A stretch of 64,000 nt of DNA from Bacteroidota bacterium. Its GTDB lineage: Bacteria > Bacteroidota > Bacteroidia > Chitinophagales > Saprospiraceae. Below the pieces are notes generated by a model. It searched no databases. It was not told where the DNA came from and saw only the letters and a list, made by a program, of their open reading frames with translations. Each line of letters starts with the position of its first letter. Positions within the stretch are counted from its first letter, which is position 1. Positions 25,565 to 34,462 of this stretch are shown here, one piece after another. The translations under genes were made by a program, and so were the position numbers. Location of the stretch: assembly GCA_017857395.1 (NCBI GenBank), contig JAFMDF010000003.1, forward strand, positions 1 through 64,000. The letters run 5' to 3'.

Positions 25565-26209
25565 ATGAAGCATTTTTTCCTTGTTTTTACCCTTGTATTT
25601 ACTGCCTATTTTGTGGGTATTGCTCAAAGTAAAGTATTGAAGGAATTGAAAGATAGTAATGCGATACAGCTCCATTTATTTTTTACGCCGAGTACGCTAA
25701 GAATGTTAAATTTTCAGGATGACCCCGGTTATAATGAAATGGTTAGAGGTGTGGAAAAATTACATTTTTACTTGATGAACCCAAGCAATTTTTCAATCAA
25801 TGATTATTTTGATACTGCAGAACGCTTATTAAAAGAAGAAAATTATGAAGAATTTATTATTTGGGATGGAGACGGCGATGAGTTTCAGGTTTTAGGAAAA
25901 CCAACCGAAAAAGATATGATTGGTTTGGCAAGTTATGCCGATAGGCATTATATATTTAATTTAAAAGGAACGATTGATTTGATGAAGTTACCTGATATTT
26001 ATGAAAAAATGACAACGCAAGATTCCACGATGGATAATGGTATTAGTTTTATTGTTGATATGATAAAAAATGATGATAACGATAGGATTCGACGAGAAAA
26101 AAGGCGGAAGGAATGGGAAGAAAGAAGCCGAAAAGAAGCCGCAGAAGCCAAAATTCAAGCAGACAGTATTCGGTTGGATAGTATAAAAAATAACACGATT
26201 AAACCCTAA
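25565..26209 (+). CDS. DUF4252-like protein, third paralogue
   Basis: 214 residues from the ATG at 25565; the ORF-track start 35 codons earlier would put an implausible tail before the signal peptide 'MKHFFLVFTLVFTAYFVGIAQ'. The middle ('EENYEEFIIWDGDGDEFQVL', then 'YIFNLKGTIDLMKLP') follows the DUF4252 pattern of the two preceding proteins. The last 45 residues are a Lys/Arg/Glu-rich probable helix ('RREKRRKEWEERSRKEAAEA'). The gene ends 12 bases before the ABC ATPase start, so the three may connect to the ABC pair as one unit. Confidence 0.7.
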   Translation: MKHFFLVFTLVFTAYFVGIAQSKVLKELKDSNAIQLHLFFTPSTLRMLNFQDDPGYNEMVRGVEKLHFYLMNPSNFSINDYFDTAERLLKEENYEEFIIWDGDGDEFQVLGKPTEKDMIGLASYADRHYIFNLKGTIDLMKLPDIYEKMTTQDSTMDNGISFIVDMIKNDDNDRIRREKRRKEWEERSRKEAAEAKIQADSIRLDSIKNNTIKP

Positions 26210-26221
26210 AAAATAATATAA

Positions 26222-27112
26222 TTGATTGTATTAAGCACCCAGAATTTAACGAAAAAATACAGCCGACTTACTGCTTTAGACCAACTCAATTTTGAGATAC
26301 AGACAGGGATGATTTTTGGTCTATTAGGCCCTAATGGTAGTGGGAAAACGACTACTTTGGGTATGATATTGAGCGTTCTAAAACCAACATCAGGCACCTT
26401 CCAATGGTTTGAAAAACCGCCTTCCGCAGCGAGTCGTAGAGAGATTGGCGCTATCCTAGAAATTCCATGTTTCTATCCGTATATGACTGCGGAACAAAAT
26501 CTACAAGTTGCTGCTAAAATAAAAAAATGTCCTACGGCTAATATTGCTCCTACGCTTAAAACGGTCGGTTTGTATGAACGAAGAAATGACCCTTTTAAAA
26601 CCTATTCTTTGGGGATGAAACAACGGTTAGCTATAGGCGCTGCTTTATTGGCTAACCCTCCTGTTTTAATTTTAGATGAACCAACTAATGGACTTGACCC
26701 TCAGGGGATTGTAGAGATTAGAGAACTAGTGATTCAAATCGCTAAATCGGGTAAAACTATCATTTTTGCCAGCCATTTATTGGATGAAGTGCAAAAGGTT
26801 TGTACGGATTTTATGGTGCTAAAAAAAGGTAAAAAATTATTTCAAGGAAATGTAAAAGAAGCCTTATCTGACCAACGCATGGTGGAGGTAGGTGCTGAAA
26901 ATTTAGCCGATTTACAAAATGCTTTTAGTAATTATCAGGGCATTTCAAAACTAGAAATTAAAGATGACTTATGCTTGTTGACTGCACTTCCAGAAATTAC
27001 AACGAATGACATAAGTCGGTATCTTTTTGATAAAAAAGTCATTATTAACCATTTAGTTGAACGAGAAGGAAGTTTAGAGAAACAATTCCTTAAAATATTA
27101 GCCGAGAAATGA
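26222..27112 (+). CDS. ABC transporter ATP-binding protein (CcmA/NatA type)
   Basis: 296 residues. Walker A 'GPNGSGKTTT' near residue 38, the signature 'YSLGMKQRL' near residue 130, Walker B 'VLILDEPTNGLDP' near residue 150 and the switch histidine in 'FASHLLDE' near residue 183 are all intact. The start is TTG at 26222: a TAA stop in the same frame lies directly before it (26219-26221) and no ATG precedes the Walker A region. It would power the adjoining permease, with which it overlaps by four bases (ATGA). The class exports antibiotics, lipids or sodium; the substrate is unknown. Confidence 0.92.
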   Translation: MIVLSTQNLTKKYSRLTALDQLNFEIQTGMIFGLLGPNGSGKTTTLGMILSVLKPTSGTFQWFEKPPSAASRREIGAILEIPCFYPYMTAEQNLQVAAKIKKCPTANIAPTLKTVGLYERRNDPFKTYSLGMKQRLAIGAALLANPPVLILDEPTNGLDPQGIVEIRELVIQIAKSGKTIIFASHLLDEVQKVCTDFMVLKKGKKLFQGNVKEALSDQRMVEVGAENLADLQNAFSNYQGISKLEIKDDLCLLTALPEITTNDISRYLFDKKVIINHLVEREGSLEKQFLKILAEK

Positions 27113-27951
27113 AGAGATTACTCCAAATAGAATGGTTAAAACTAAAGCATTATCGCCCATTTTGGGTGTTAACGGGGCTTTATACAGTTATGGTAAGCTT
27201 AATTTGTATTGGTGTTCATTTCTTTTTTGCTTATCTAAAAAGAGAAGGTGCTGATATTAATGGGTTTGACCCAACGATGTTTCCTTTTTATGATTTTCCA
27301 GATATCTGGCAAAACATTACCTATATTGCGACTTGGTTCAAATTATTTTTAGCTTTTATCGTCGTGATATCTATTGCCAATGAAGCCACTCACCGAACTC
27401 TTCGGCAAAATATTATAGATGGCATGAGTAAGAAAGATTGGTTGGCTTCCAAACTTTTATTAATCGTCGCTTTGGCAGTAGCAGCGACTCTTTTATTATT
27501 TGTATTAGGAATTATTACAGGATTAATTTATGGTCATCCTGAAAGTTATACTTCCATTTTTGATTCTACCGAATTTCTATTGGCTTATTGTTTGGAAGTC
27601 ATTACGTATTTAACCTTTGCTTTTTTGGCAACGCTTGTTATTCGGCGTTCAGGCATCGTGATTGTCGCTTTAATGATGTATACCTTGGCATTCGAACCAT
27701 TAACAACCCTTTTCTTAACAAATTTTCCAGATTCTTTGTCTAGTTATGCCAAGATGCCCGAAATCTTGTCCACAGCCGCCGCTTTTTTCCCAATCCGAGC
27801 CATCAATAATTTGATCCATGTGCCTTACCAAAGATGGGTATTACAAGAGATTCAAGACTATGTTTCCTTTACAGAAGTATTGATTGTTTTGGGGTGGTTG
27901 GCTTTTAATATTCGTGCTTGTTATTGGTTATTGCGGAAAAGAGATTTATGA
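27109..27951 (+). CDS. ABC transporter permease (ABC-2 type)
   Basis: 280 residues with about six membrane spans, starting in the ATGA overlap with the ATPase gene, so the two are translationally coupled. The pattern 'HRTLRQNIIDGMSKKDWLASKLL' near residue 92 (given in part) is typical of ABC-2 permeases such as NatB-type exporters. The stop codon TGA is immediately followed by the stop codon of the convergent TlpA-like gene with no spacer. Confidence 0.88.
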   Translation: MKRLLQIEWLKLKHYRPFWVLTGLYTVMVSLICIGVHFFFAYLKREGADINGFDPTMFPFYDFPDIWQNITYIATWFKLFLAFIVVISIANEATHRTLRQNIIDGMSKKDWLASKLLLIVALAVAATLLLFVLGIITGLIYGHPESYTSIFDSTEFLLAYCLEVITYLTFAFLATLVIRRSGIVIVALMMYTLAFEPLTTLFLTNFPDSLSSYAKMPEILSTAAAFFPIRAINNLIHVPYQRWVLQEIQDYVSFTEVLIVLGWLAFNIRACYWLLRKRDL

Positions 27952-28506
27952 TTAATTTGCATTCAAAGTAGCCAAAACTTTCTTTTCAAAACCTTCATAA
28001 TTTAAAGAACCAGTAATTGTCTCTATTTTTTCCCCCTCTGAATTAAATAAAAAAGAAGTAGGAATAACTCCCAGCCACAACGGGTCAATTTTATTGATAA
28101 TGGTACTTGGGTCTTCTGTACCAATAACATAATAATCCATAGAAAACCCTTTGCTTTTCCAATAAGGAAGGACCAAACTATCCGCTTTTGCTAATTCATC
28201 TAAAGATAAAGCGATGATTTTCACCCCTTTATTCTGATAGTTTTGATGCAATTTTTCTAAGGCAGGCATTTCGTGAATACAAGGTTTGCACCAAGTTGCC
28301 CAAAGGTTCACTAAAGTTACTCTCCCTTTTTGTGCGCTTAATAATTGTTGCAACTCCGTTTCATTTTTGACTACAGACAAGGTCGCTACTTTGGGAATGT
28401 TTTCCACTGAGGTAATAAGTTGCTCAACTGCTACTTTTTTAGGTTGACAGCCTATTAAAATGAACGCACCTAAGAAATAGACCCAAAAAGACTTTGATAA
28501 GAGCAT
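27952..28506 (-). CDS. TlpA/ResA-like thioredoxin lipoprotein
   Basis: 184 residues. The N-terminal hydrophobic stretch ends in the lipobox 'LIGC', so the protein is predicted to be a lipoprotein facing the periplasm. The thioredoxin fold carries the active site 'WATWCKPC' near residue 73 and the cis-proline loop 'VIPTSFLF' near residue 147. It would reduce or rearrange disulfides, for example in cytochrome c maturation. It is alone on its strand between the ABC pair and hbd. Confidence 0.9.
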   Translation of the reverse strand: MLLSKSFWVYFLGAFILIGCQPKKVAVEQLITSVENIPKVATLSVVKNETELQQLLSAQKGRVTLVNLWATWCKPCIHEMPALEKLHQNYQNKGVKIIALSLDELAKADSLVLPYWKSKGFSMDYYVIGTEDPSTIINKIDPLWLGVIPTSFLFNSEGEKIETITGSLNYEGFEKKVLATLNAN

Positions 28507-28858
28507 AAATTATTTTTTGAATTAAATAGTTGAACAAAGCAATTTTAAAATTAAGAATGGAAGATACAACCATTTCTGGACTTTTAGAAAATAGATAATA
28601 ATTTACCTTTTTGGTTATAAAATTTACTCATTTAAAAATTTCTTATTATTTATAATTTAATAAATTTAAGCACTTTTAAAAAGAATCATCAACAATTATA
28701 AATATGGCCTCAAAAGGACAAAGGTCGTAAATTTAGAGCATGAAAGAATTCTTTTTTCAAAACCATGCATTTGATTCTATTCATTTACTAAAGGGACTTA
28801 AAATAAATATTTACCTTTGCGTTTTTTAAATGGATAGCTCGTATAATACATAAAAAGC
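28507..28858. other. 352-base AT-rich divergent spacer
   Basis: This spacer separates the TlpA-like gene and the 3-hydroxyacyl-CoA dehydrogenase gene, which point away from each other. It is strongly AT-rich. I see a TACCTTTG promoter-like element near the right end, no strong dyad and no convincing small gene (a 29-codon frame at 28740 overlaps the promoter). Confidence 0.5.
28812..28819 (+). promoter_or_regulatory. Possible -7 element for the dehydrogenase gene
   Basis: TACCTTTG fits TAnnTTTG and lies 39 bases before the ATG at 28859. No TTG was found at the expected 17-23 bases upstream, so the promoter call is weak. Confidence 0.35.
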
Positions 28859-29746
28859 ATGCAAAATATAACAGTAATCGGCGCAGGAACAATGGGAAAC
28901 GGAATCGCCCATATTTTTGCAATGAAAAATTTTAGCGTAACTTTAGTGGATATATCTGAAACTGCTTTGGAAAAAGCAATAACCACTATCGGCAAAAATT
29001 TAGACCGAATGGTGCGGAAAGAAAAGATTTCAGAAGCAGATAAAGCGGCTACTTTGGGAAATATTACAACTAGTACGAACTTACCCGAAGGTGTTAGTAA
29101 TGCAGATTTAGTGGTAGAGGCGGCAACTGAAAATGTGAATTTGAAGCTCAAAATTTTTAAGCAGATTGACGAAAATGCACCAGCGAAGGCTGTTTTAGCA
29201 AGTAATACTTCTTCTATTTCTATTACCAAAATTGCAGCAGTTACGAATAGACCAGAAAAGGTAATTGGCATGCACTTCTTTAATCCAGTTCCAGTAATGA
29301 AATTGGTAGAAGTAATTAATGGTTATGGAACAGATAAGTCAGTAACTGCGGATATTATGGAATTATCCAAGAAATTAGGGAAAGTTCCTGTAGAAATTAA
29401 AGATTACCCAGGATTTGCAGCGAATAGAATGTTGATGCCTTTATTGAATGAAGCCTTTTTTACCTTGTATGAAGGGGTAGCAGGCGTAGCAGAAATTGAC
29501 ACCGTGATGAAATTAGGCATGGGGCATCCAATGGGGCCATTGCAATTGGCAGATTTTGTAGGATTAGATGTTTGTTTGGCGATTTTAAATGTATTACATG
29601 ATGGATTTGGTAATCCAAAATATGCACCTTGTCCACTTTTAGTAAATATGGTGACGGCTGGTAAATTAGGAAGAAAATCAGGCGAAGGATTTTATAATTA
29701 TAAGGAAGGCGGAAAAGATTTAGTGATTGCAACGCAATTTGTCTAA
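28859..29746 (+). CDS. 3-hydroxybutyryl/3-hydroxyacyl-CoA dehydrogenase
   Basis: 295 residues. The NAD-binding 'GAGTMGNGIAH' begins near residue 7. 'VVEAATENVNLK', 'SNTSSISIT' and 'MHFFNPVP' (with the catalytic His near residue 138) follow in the standard order, and the C-terminal helical dimerisation domain begins 'GFAANRMLMPLLNEAF'. It oxidises 3-hydroxyacyl-CoA to 3-ketoacyl-CoA with NAD, in fatty-acid or butyrate metabolism. It stands alone, without thiolase or crotonase genes beside it. Confidence 0.93.
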   Translation: MQNITVIGAGTMGNGIAHIFAMKNFSVTLVDISETALEKAITTIGKNLDRMVRKEKISEADKAATLGNITTSTNLPEGVSNADLVVEAATENVNLKLKIFKQIDENAPAKAVLASNTSSISITKIAAVTNRPEKVIGMHFFNPVPVMKLVEVINGYGTDKSVTADIMELSKKLGKVPVEIKDYPGFAANRMLMPLLNEAFFTLYEGVAGVAEIDTVMKLGMGHPMGPLQLADFVGLDVCLAILNVLHDGFGNPKYAPCPLLVNMVTAGKLGRKSGEGFYNYKEGGKDLVIATQFV

Positions 29747-29888
29747 CTGATTTTCAATGTTTGCTTTTTAGTTTAAAGCTAATAGTAGGTTTTCAAGGAG
29801 GTAACATGGTTATAATTAGGTGGTCAATAAATATATTTTTCTACTTTATTCTATGCCTGTTGAAAATTGAAAATTAAAAATTACAATA

Positions 29889-31067
29889 ATGTCAAACTAT
29901 AAATACGATCTAAGAGGCGTTTCTGCAACCAAAGACGAAGTTCATGAAGCTATCAAAGGCTTAGACCAAGGACTTTATCCCAATGCTTTTTGTAAAATAT
30001 TACCCGATGTAGCTGGTGGAGACAAGGATTATGTAAACCTAATGCATGCGGATACGTCTGGGACAAAAACCAGTTTGGCTTATTTGTATTGGAAAGAAAC
30101 GGGAGATGTATCTGTATGGAAAGGGATTGCCCAAGATGCCTTAGTGATGAATTTGGATGATATGGGTTGCGTAGGTTGTGTAGATAATATTTTATTATCT
30201 TCTACGATTGGTCGAAATAAAAATTTAATCACGGGAGAAGTTATCACTACTTTAATTCAAGCAACCAAAGCCTTAACCGACCAATTAGCCAATTATGGTA
30301 TAAATGTGCATTCTGCTGGTGGAGAAACAGCAGATGTTGGAGATATTGTACGGACCATTGATGTAGGATACACGGCTTTTGCTAGAATGAGTAAAGCAGA
30401 TTTAATCGTTAATAATATCAAACCGGGCAATGTAATTGTGGGATTAGCGTCTTATGGTCAGGCAACTTATGAAACGGAGTATAATGGAGGAATGGGGAGT
30501 AATGGATTGACTTCTGCTCGACACGATGTTTTAGCTAAAGAATATGCTAAAAAATACCCAGATAGTTATGACGCTAATACACCTGATGAAGTAGTTTACA
30601 TTGGGTCTAAGAAACTAACAGATAAAGTGGATATTGATGGCCAACAGATTGATGTTGGAAAATTAATTCTATCGCCAACGAGGACCTATTTGCCAATTAT
30701 CAAAGCCATATTAGATGAGTTTAAAGGACAGATTGATGGGATGATTCATTGTACAGGCGGCGGGCAAACTAAGGTCATTAAGTTTGTAGATAAAGTACAT
30801 ATCATTAAGGATAATTTATTGCCGATTCCACCACTTTTCCAAATGATTAAAGCCGAATCAGATACAGATTGGCGAGAAATGTACCAAGTTTTCAATATGG
30901 GACATCGTTTGGAATTATATGTCGAACCAGCTATTGCAGCTAGAATTATTGAGATTTCTAAATCCTTTAATGTGGACGGACAAATAATTGGTAGGGTAGA
31001 AGAGTGTGAGGAAGCAAAGGTTACAATCGTTGCGCCAGACGGTCGGAAAATGGATTACTATAACTAA
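29889..31067 (+). CDS. purM: Phosphoribosylformylglycinamidine cyclo-ligase, long Bacteroidota form
   Basis: 392 residues, longer than the roughly 345 of E. coli PurM but typical of the Bacteroidota type. The AIR-synthase-related fold has the N-terminal ATP-binding segment ('MNLDDMGCVGCVDNILLSSTIGR', given in part), 'GGETADVGDIVRTIDVG' near residue 142 and 'GMIHCTGGGQTK' near residue 285. It makes aminoimidazole ribonucleotide from FGAM and ATP in purine synthesis. No other pur genes are adjacent. A TGGCTATATTGTT dyad follows the stop. Confidence 0.85.
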   Translation: MSNYKYDLRGVSATKDEVHEAIKGLDQGLYPNAFCKILPDVAGGDKDYVNLMHADTSGTKTSLAYLYWKETGDVSVWKGIAQDALVMNLDDMGCVGCVDNILLSSTIGRNKNLITGEVITTLIQATKALTDQLANYGINVHSAGGETADVGDIVRTIDVGYTAFARMSKADLIVNNIKPGNVIVGLASYGQATYETEYNGGMGSNGLTSARHDVLAKEYAKKYPDSYDANTPDEVVYIGSKKLTDKVDIDGQQIDVGKLILSPTRTYLPIIKAILDEFKGQIDGMIHCTGGGQTKVIKFVDKVHIIKDNLLPIPPLFQMIKAESDTDWREMYQVFNMGHRLELYVEPAIAARIIEISKSFNVDGQIIGRVEECEEAKVTIVAPDGRKMDYYN

Positions 31068-31092
31068 GTAATTCAAGTTGCGGATAATTACT

Positions 31093-31176
31093 GTATGGCT
31101 ATATTGTTTTATTGTTACAGCGTAGAATAACCCTTAATTCGATATTTTTTTAGTTCCACTCACAATATAACCATAC
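31093..31176. repeat. Dyad, TGGCTATATTGTT family, copy 2
   Basis: 31093-31107 (GTATGGCTATATTGT) pairs with 31162-31176 at 14 of 15 bases. The left side continues TTTATTGTTA as in the copies at 24390 and 34304. It starts 26 bases after the purM stop. The rest of the 276-base spacer before the next gene shows no further structure. Confidence 0.7.
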
Positions 31177-31343
31177 TTGAATGATTGATTGTCTTGAGGA
31201 TTCTTCAATCCTTGTACTTAAACTATTTAAAACTAAGCAAAAAGCCATAAAAACGATTAAATTTGAGCAATTAATTAAGCGAAAAGCAAGTTATTTATTA
31301 GTTTGCATAAAAATTGAGGTACAGCTCGGTAAGTAGCAATAAA

Positions 31344-34214
31344 ATGTTTAGAGAAATACTACAAATTAGGTTAAGACTATGCGTGTGCTTATATGTGATG
31401 ATATGGGCCAATTTCGTATATGGGCAATCAAACCTAACTAATCCTACAGTCATATTTTGTGGTAAAATTACACAAGCAGATTCTAGTCAAGATATTACAC
31501 TGCGTTTTTATAAAGACTTTCTCACCTTTGAAGAAATAACCTATTCTGCTCCAATAATTAATGATTCTTTTTATTTAAAAATTCCATTCAAAGAAAATAC
31601 TTCGGGCTTTATTGCTTTAGGAAGCATCAATGTGCCTGTTTTTATTGAAAAATCGGATAGCATCTATGTTCAATCAGTCGCCAATTCGTTTGCAGATTCG
31701 CTGACTTATAAGGGAAAGGGGAGCTTAGCCAATAATTATTTAAAGCAAACTTTTTTAATTTTTGATGCGAATGATGCCAAGAAAATAGCGAATGGAATGG
31801 CAAAGAATACCGCCACAGGATACCAAAAATTATTAAGCGATTATAAGCAACAAAAATTAGCTTTTTTAGATACTTTTTTAGTCCAAAGAGACACTCAGTT
31901 TACAAAGCCTTTTAAGGAATATGTATTGGCAGATATTAATTATTGGTGGGGGCAAAATTTAATGCGTTATCGGGCGGAACATCCTGCTTCTGACGTATTA
32001 CCGGTTTCGTTGAATTTATCTGAAGCGTATTTTAAATTTATGGATACGCTTGATTTAAATAATGAAGCAGCTTTAAATAATGTCAATTACCTTTTTTATT
32101 TAGAGCAATATACGGCCTGGAGACAAGAAAGAATTGCTAAAGGCAAACTTCAATTTAAAAATGTAGCGGAAACCAAAAAAGAATTGATTAAAGTGAAAAT
32201 GGTGGAAACTTTTGGCCAAGTGTTGATTGATAGTTTAGAAGTCAGAAAGGAAGCTCATGATGAGTTATCTAGTTTCTTCAAATTGGAACGTGGCTCAGAA
32301 GTACTTTATCTACAAGATATAACCAGCGATCGTTTTGCTTATCCCTTTGAAGGTAAAAGATACCGAGATAAATTTTTAAAAATTGAATTGCCAGATGGGC
32401 GTAAAGGTTGGGTATTCAGAGGCGGTATTAATCTAAAACAAAAGGTCGTATATACTAAAAAGTGGGTAGCAATTCCTGACCCTCGTCCTGAATTGATGCG
32501 AAATTTTAAATATGCTAATTTTAAGGGAAAAGTTATGCATTATACCATTGCAAAGGATTTGTATTGGGAGGTATTAAAAAAAGATAAAAAAGACAATGCA
32601 CTGCTTAAAGATTATTTAGATAAAGCTGAAGACAATACTTATACAAATATTCTGAGAAGGGCTTACGTCGCCATGGAAAAAGATACAAATAATATTATTG
32701 CTAATGGAACTAATTTGCCCATACCACAAGCAGCATCTATTGAAATAAAAGATAGCACAAAGCAAATAGTTGGTCTACTAAAAGAAATTACTACTCAAAC
32801 GGCTACGAATTTAATGCAGAAAAAAGAAAGCGATGAAAAGCCCATTGTAGTTAAAAAGAAAGTAGAAGAAATAGTGATTAGTCCTCCTGATTTTAGCAAA
32901 TACGTTAGGATTACCTCTCTAGATGGAAAAACCAATAGAGCAACTGGAAATCGACCAGAAATTATTATTAATACGAACCCACTCCTTAGAGAAGAAACTA
33001 CTTTTCTATTTCCTAATCAGATAGATACAGATTTTCATTTTGATATTCCTTTAAAGTCTAGCACTACGGCAACCATTAAATTAGGAAAACAAAGCATCGA
33101 CTTATACCTCCAGCCAGCTTATAACTTAAAAATAACCATTGACGGGAATGATTTGTACCAAAATTTGACCTTTTCGGGGAATGGTAGCAAAATTAATAAT
33201 TACCTCGTAACGGCTGCAAAATTATTTAGGCATGTCGAATTAGAACTAGAAACAAATATTAGGTATGCGGAGCCAGCTGCATTTAAAACTTTTTTAAATA
33301 AAATAAGAGCCGAGAAATTACAATTTTTAAGAACCTATTTGCAAGGCCATACGCTCTCGACAGAGGTAATAAAATATGCACATGCAGACATAAATTATTG
33401 GTATGCTTTTAATTTAATGAATTACCCTTATGAGCATCCAATTTTTCAAAACCAACCAGCGCCAATGCCTGTTCCAGCCGATTATTATGATTTTACGGAA
33501 GAGATAGATTTAAATAACGCTGGGGCTTTGCCCAATAAATATTATATATACTACCTACAAGATTATTTAAGTTTTCAAACGGCTAAGCTAGAAAATAAAG
33601 GTAAATCTAGATTTGAATTAGCCGATAAATACTTAAAAGGTAAACCGCTCTATTTTTATAAAGCGTTACAGCATTCCGTTAATGTAAAACGGCTAAATAA
33701 TGTATTAGCAGAACAGGCAGCTTATGAATTTATAGATAATTGTCCTTATAAATTATACGGTGAATTTGTGAAATTAGCCTACCATGAAAGTAGAGGAATC
33801 GTAGCAGGAATGGATGCACCTGAGTTTGAATTGGTGGACGCTAATGGTGAAAATGTTAAATTATCTGATTATAAAGGTAAAGTTGTTTTTTTAGATTTTT
33901 GGGCGACTTGGTGCAAACCATGCCTTAGATTAGTTCCTGCGCATCAAAAATTGCAAGACCAGTTTAAAAATGATAATGTTGTGTTTTTATATGTTTCTAC
34001 AGATAGGAATTCAAATAGCTGGAAAAACTATGTAAGCAAAGGGACTTTTCCTGGCAAACATTTATTGGCAGACACTAAATTGATAACCCGATATAAAGTA
34101 GAAACATTACCCTATAGTTTGCTAATTGATACGGAAGGAAAAATTGTTTGGCACCATATCGGAGGTTTTAGTGTTCAGCGCACAACTCAACGCATTTTAG
34201 AATTGCTGCAATAA
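31344..34214 (+). CDS. Large exported protein with C-terminal thioredoxin domain
   Basis: 956 residues from the ATG at 31344 (the ORF-track TTG start is ten codons earlier); a signal peptide ends near 'FVYGQ' (about residue 28). The protein contains two similar units. Unit one (about 35-270) begins 'VIFCGKITQADSSQDI'; unit two begins about residue 525 with 'YVRITSLDGKTNRATG' and ends near residue 800. Each includes an 'L.SG.GS..NNYL'- or 'YKGKGSLANNYL'-type segment and a helical 'ADINYW...NLM.Y..EHP' segment. An SH3-like part ('LPDGRKGWVFRGGIN', about 350) lies between them. The C-terminal 130 residues are a TlpA-type thioredoxin with 'WATWCKPC'. It is probably periplasmic; the partner is unknown. 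Confidence 0.8.
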   Translation: MFREILQIRLRLCVCLYVMIWANFVYGQSNLTNPTVIFCGKITQADSSQDITLRFYKDFLTFEEITYSAPIINDSFYLKIPFKENTSGFIALGSINVPVFIEKSDSIYVQSVANSFADSLTYKGKGSLANNYLKQTFLIFDANDAKKIANGMAKNTATGYQKLLSDYKQQKLAFLDTFLVQRDTQFTKPFKEYVLADINYWWGQNLMRYRAEHPASDVLPVSLNLSEAYFKFMDTLDLNNEAALNNVNYLFYLEQYTAWRQERIAKGKLQFKNVAETKKELIKVKMVETFGQVLIDSLEVRKEAHDELSSFFKLERGSEVLYLQDITSDRFAYPFEGKRYRDKFLKIELPDGRKGWVFRGGINLKQKVVYTKKWVAIPDPRPELMRNFKYANFKGKVMHYTIAKDLYWEVLKKDKKDNALLKDYLDKAEDNTYTNILRRAYVAMEKDTNNIIANGTNLPIPQAASIEIKDSTKQIVGLLKEITTQTATNLMQKKESDEKPIVVKKKVEEIVISPPDFSKYVRITSLDGKTNRATGNRPEIIINTNPLLREETTFLFPNQIDTDFHFDIPLKSSTTATIKLGKQSIDLYLQPAYNLKITIDGNDLYQNLTFSGNGSKINNYLVTAAKLFRHVELELETNIRYAEPAAFKTFLNKIRAEKLQFLRTYLQGHTLSTEVIKYAHADINYWYAFNLMNYPYEHPIFQNQPAPMPVPADYYDFTEEIDLNNAGALPNKYYIYYLQDYLSFQTAKLENKGKSRFELADKYLKGKPLYFYKALQHSVNVKRLNNVLAEQAAYEFIDNCPYKLYGEFVKLAYHESRGIVAGMDAPEFELVDANGENVKLSDYKGKVVFLDFWATWCKPCLRLVPAHQKLQDQFKNDNVVFLYVSTDRNSNSWKNYVSKGTFPGKHLLADTKLITRYKVETLPYSLLIDTEGKIVWHHIGGFSVQRTTQRILELLQ

Positions 34215-34303
34215 AACTCCTTTGTTTTCTTAAACTATTTAACCTTAATTCCCGTACGTATATATGCTGCAGCGGGGTAACAATCGGACTTTAAATATTA
34301 AGA

Positions 34304-34379
34304 ATTGTTTTATTGTTATATGGCTATACTTTGATAAACAAACCTTCCTGTTCTGATAACAATAAAACAATATAGCCAT
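34304..34379. repeat. Crossed inverted repeat, TGGCTATATTGTT family, copy 3
   Basis: TTGTTTTATTGTTA (34305-34318) is the perfect complement of 34357-34370, and ATGGCTATA (34320-34328) of 34371-34379. The order is A-B-A'-B', so both stems cannot nest in one simple hairpin; they could alternate or form a pseudoknot. Copies at 24390 and 31093 use the same words. Confidence 0.7.
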
Positions 34380-34462
34380 GTAACCATTAAGCAGTATAAC
34401 AACTTAACCCAATTGATTTAGTTATTAAAATAGACCATAGAACAACACACAATGAGAAAAGT

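Noticed and set aside
28740-28829. 29-codon plus-strand frame before the dehydrogenase gene
   Set aside because: It overlaps the TACCTTTG promoter-like element, is AT-driven in composition and has no protein-like pattern.
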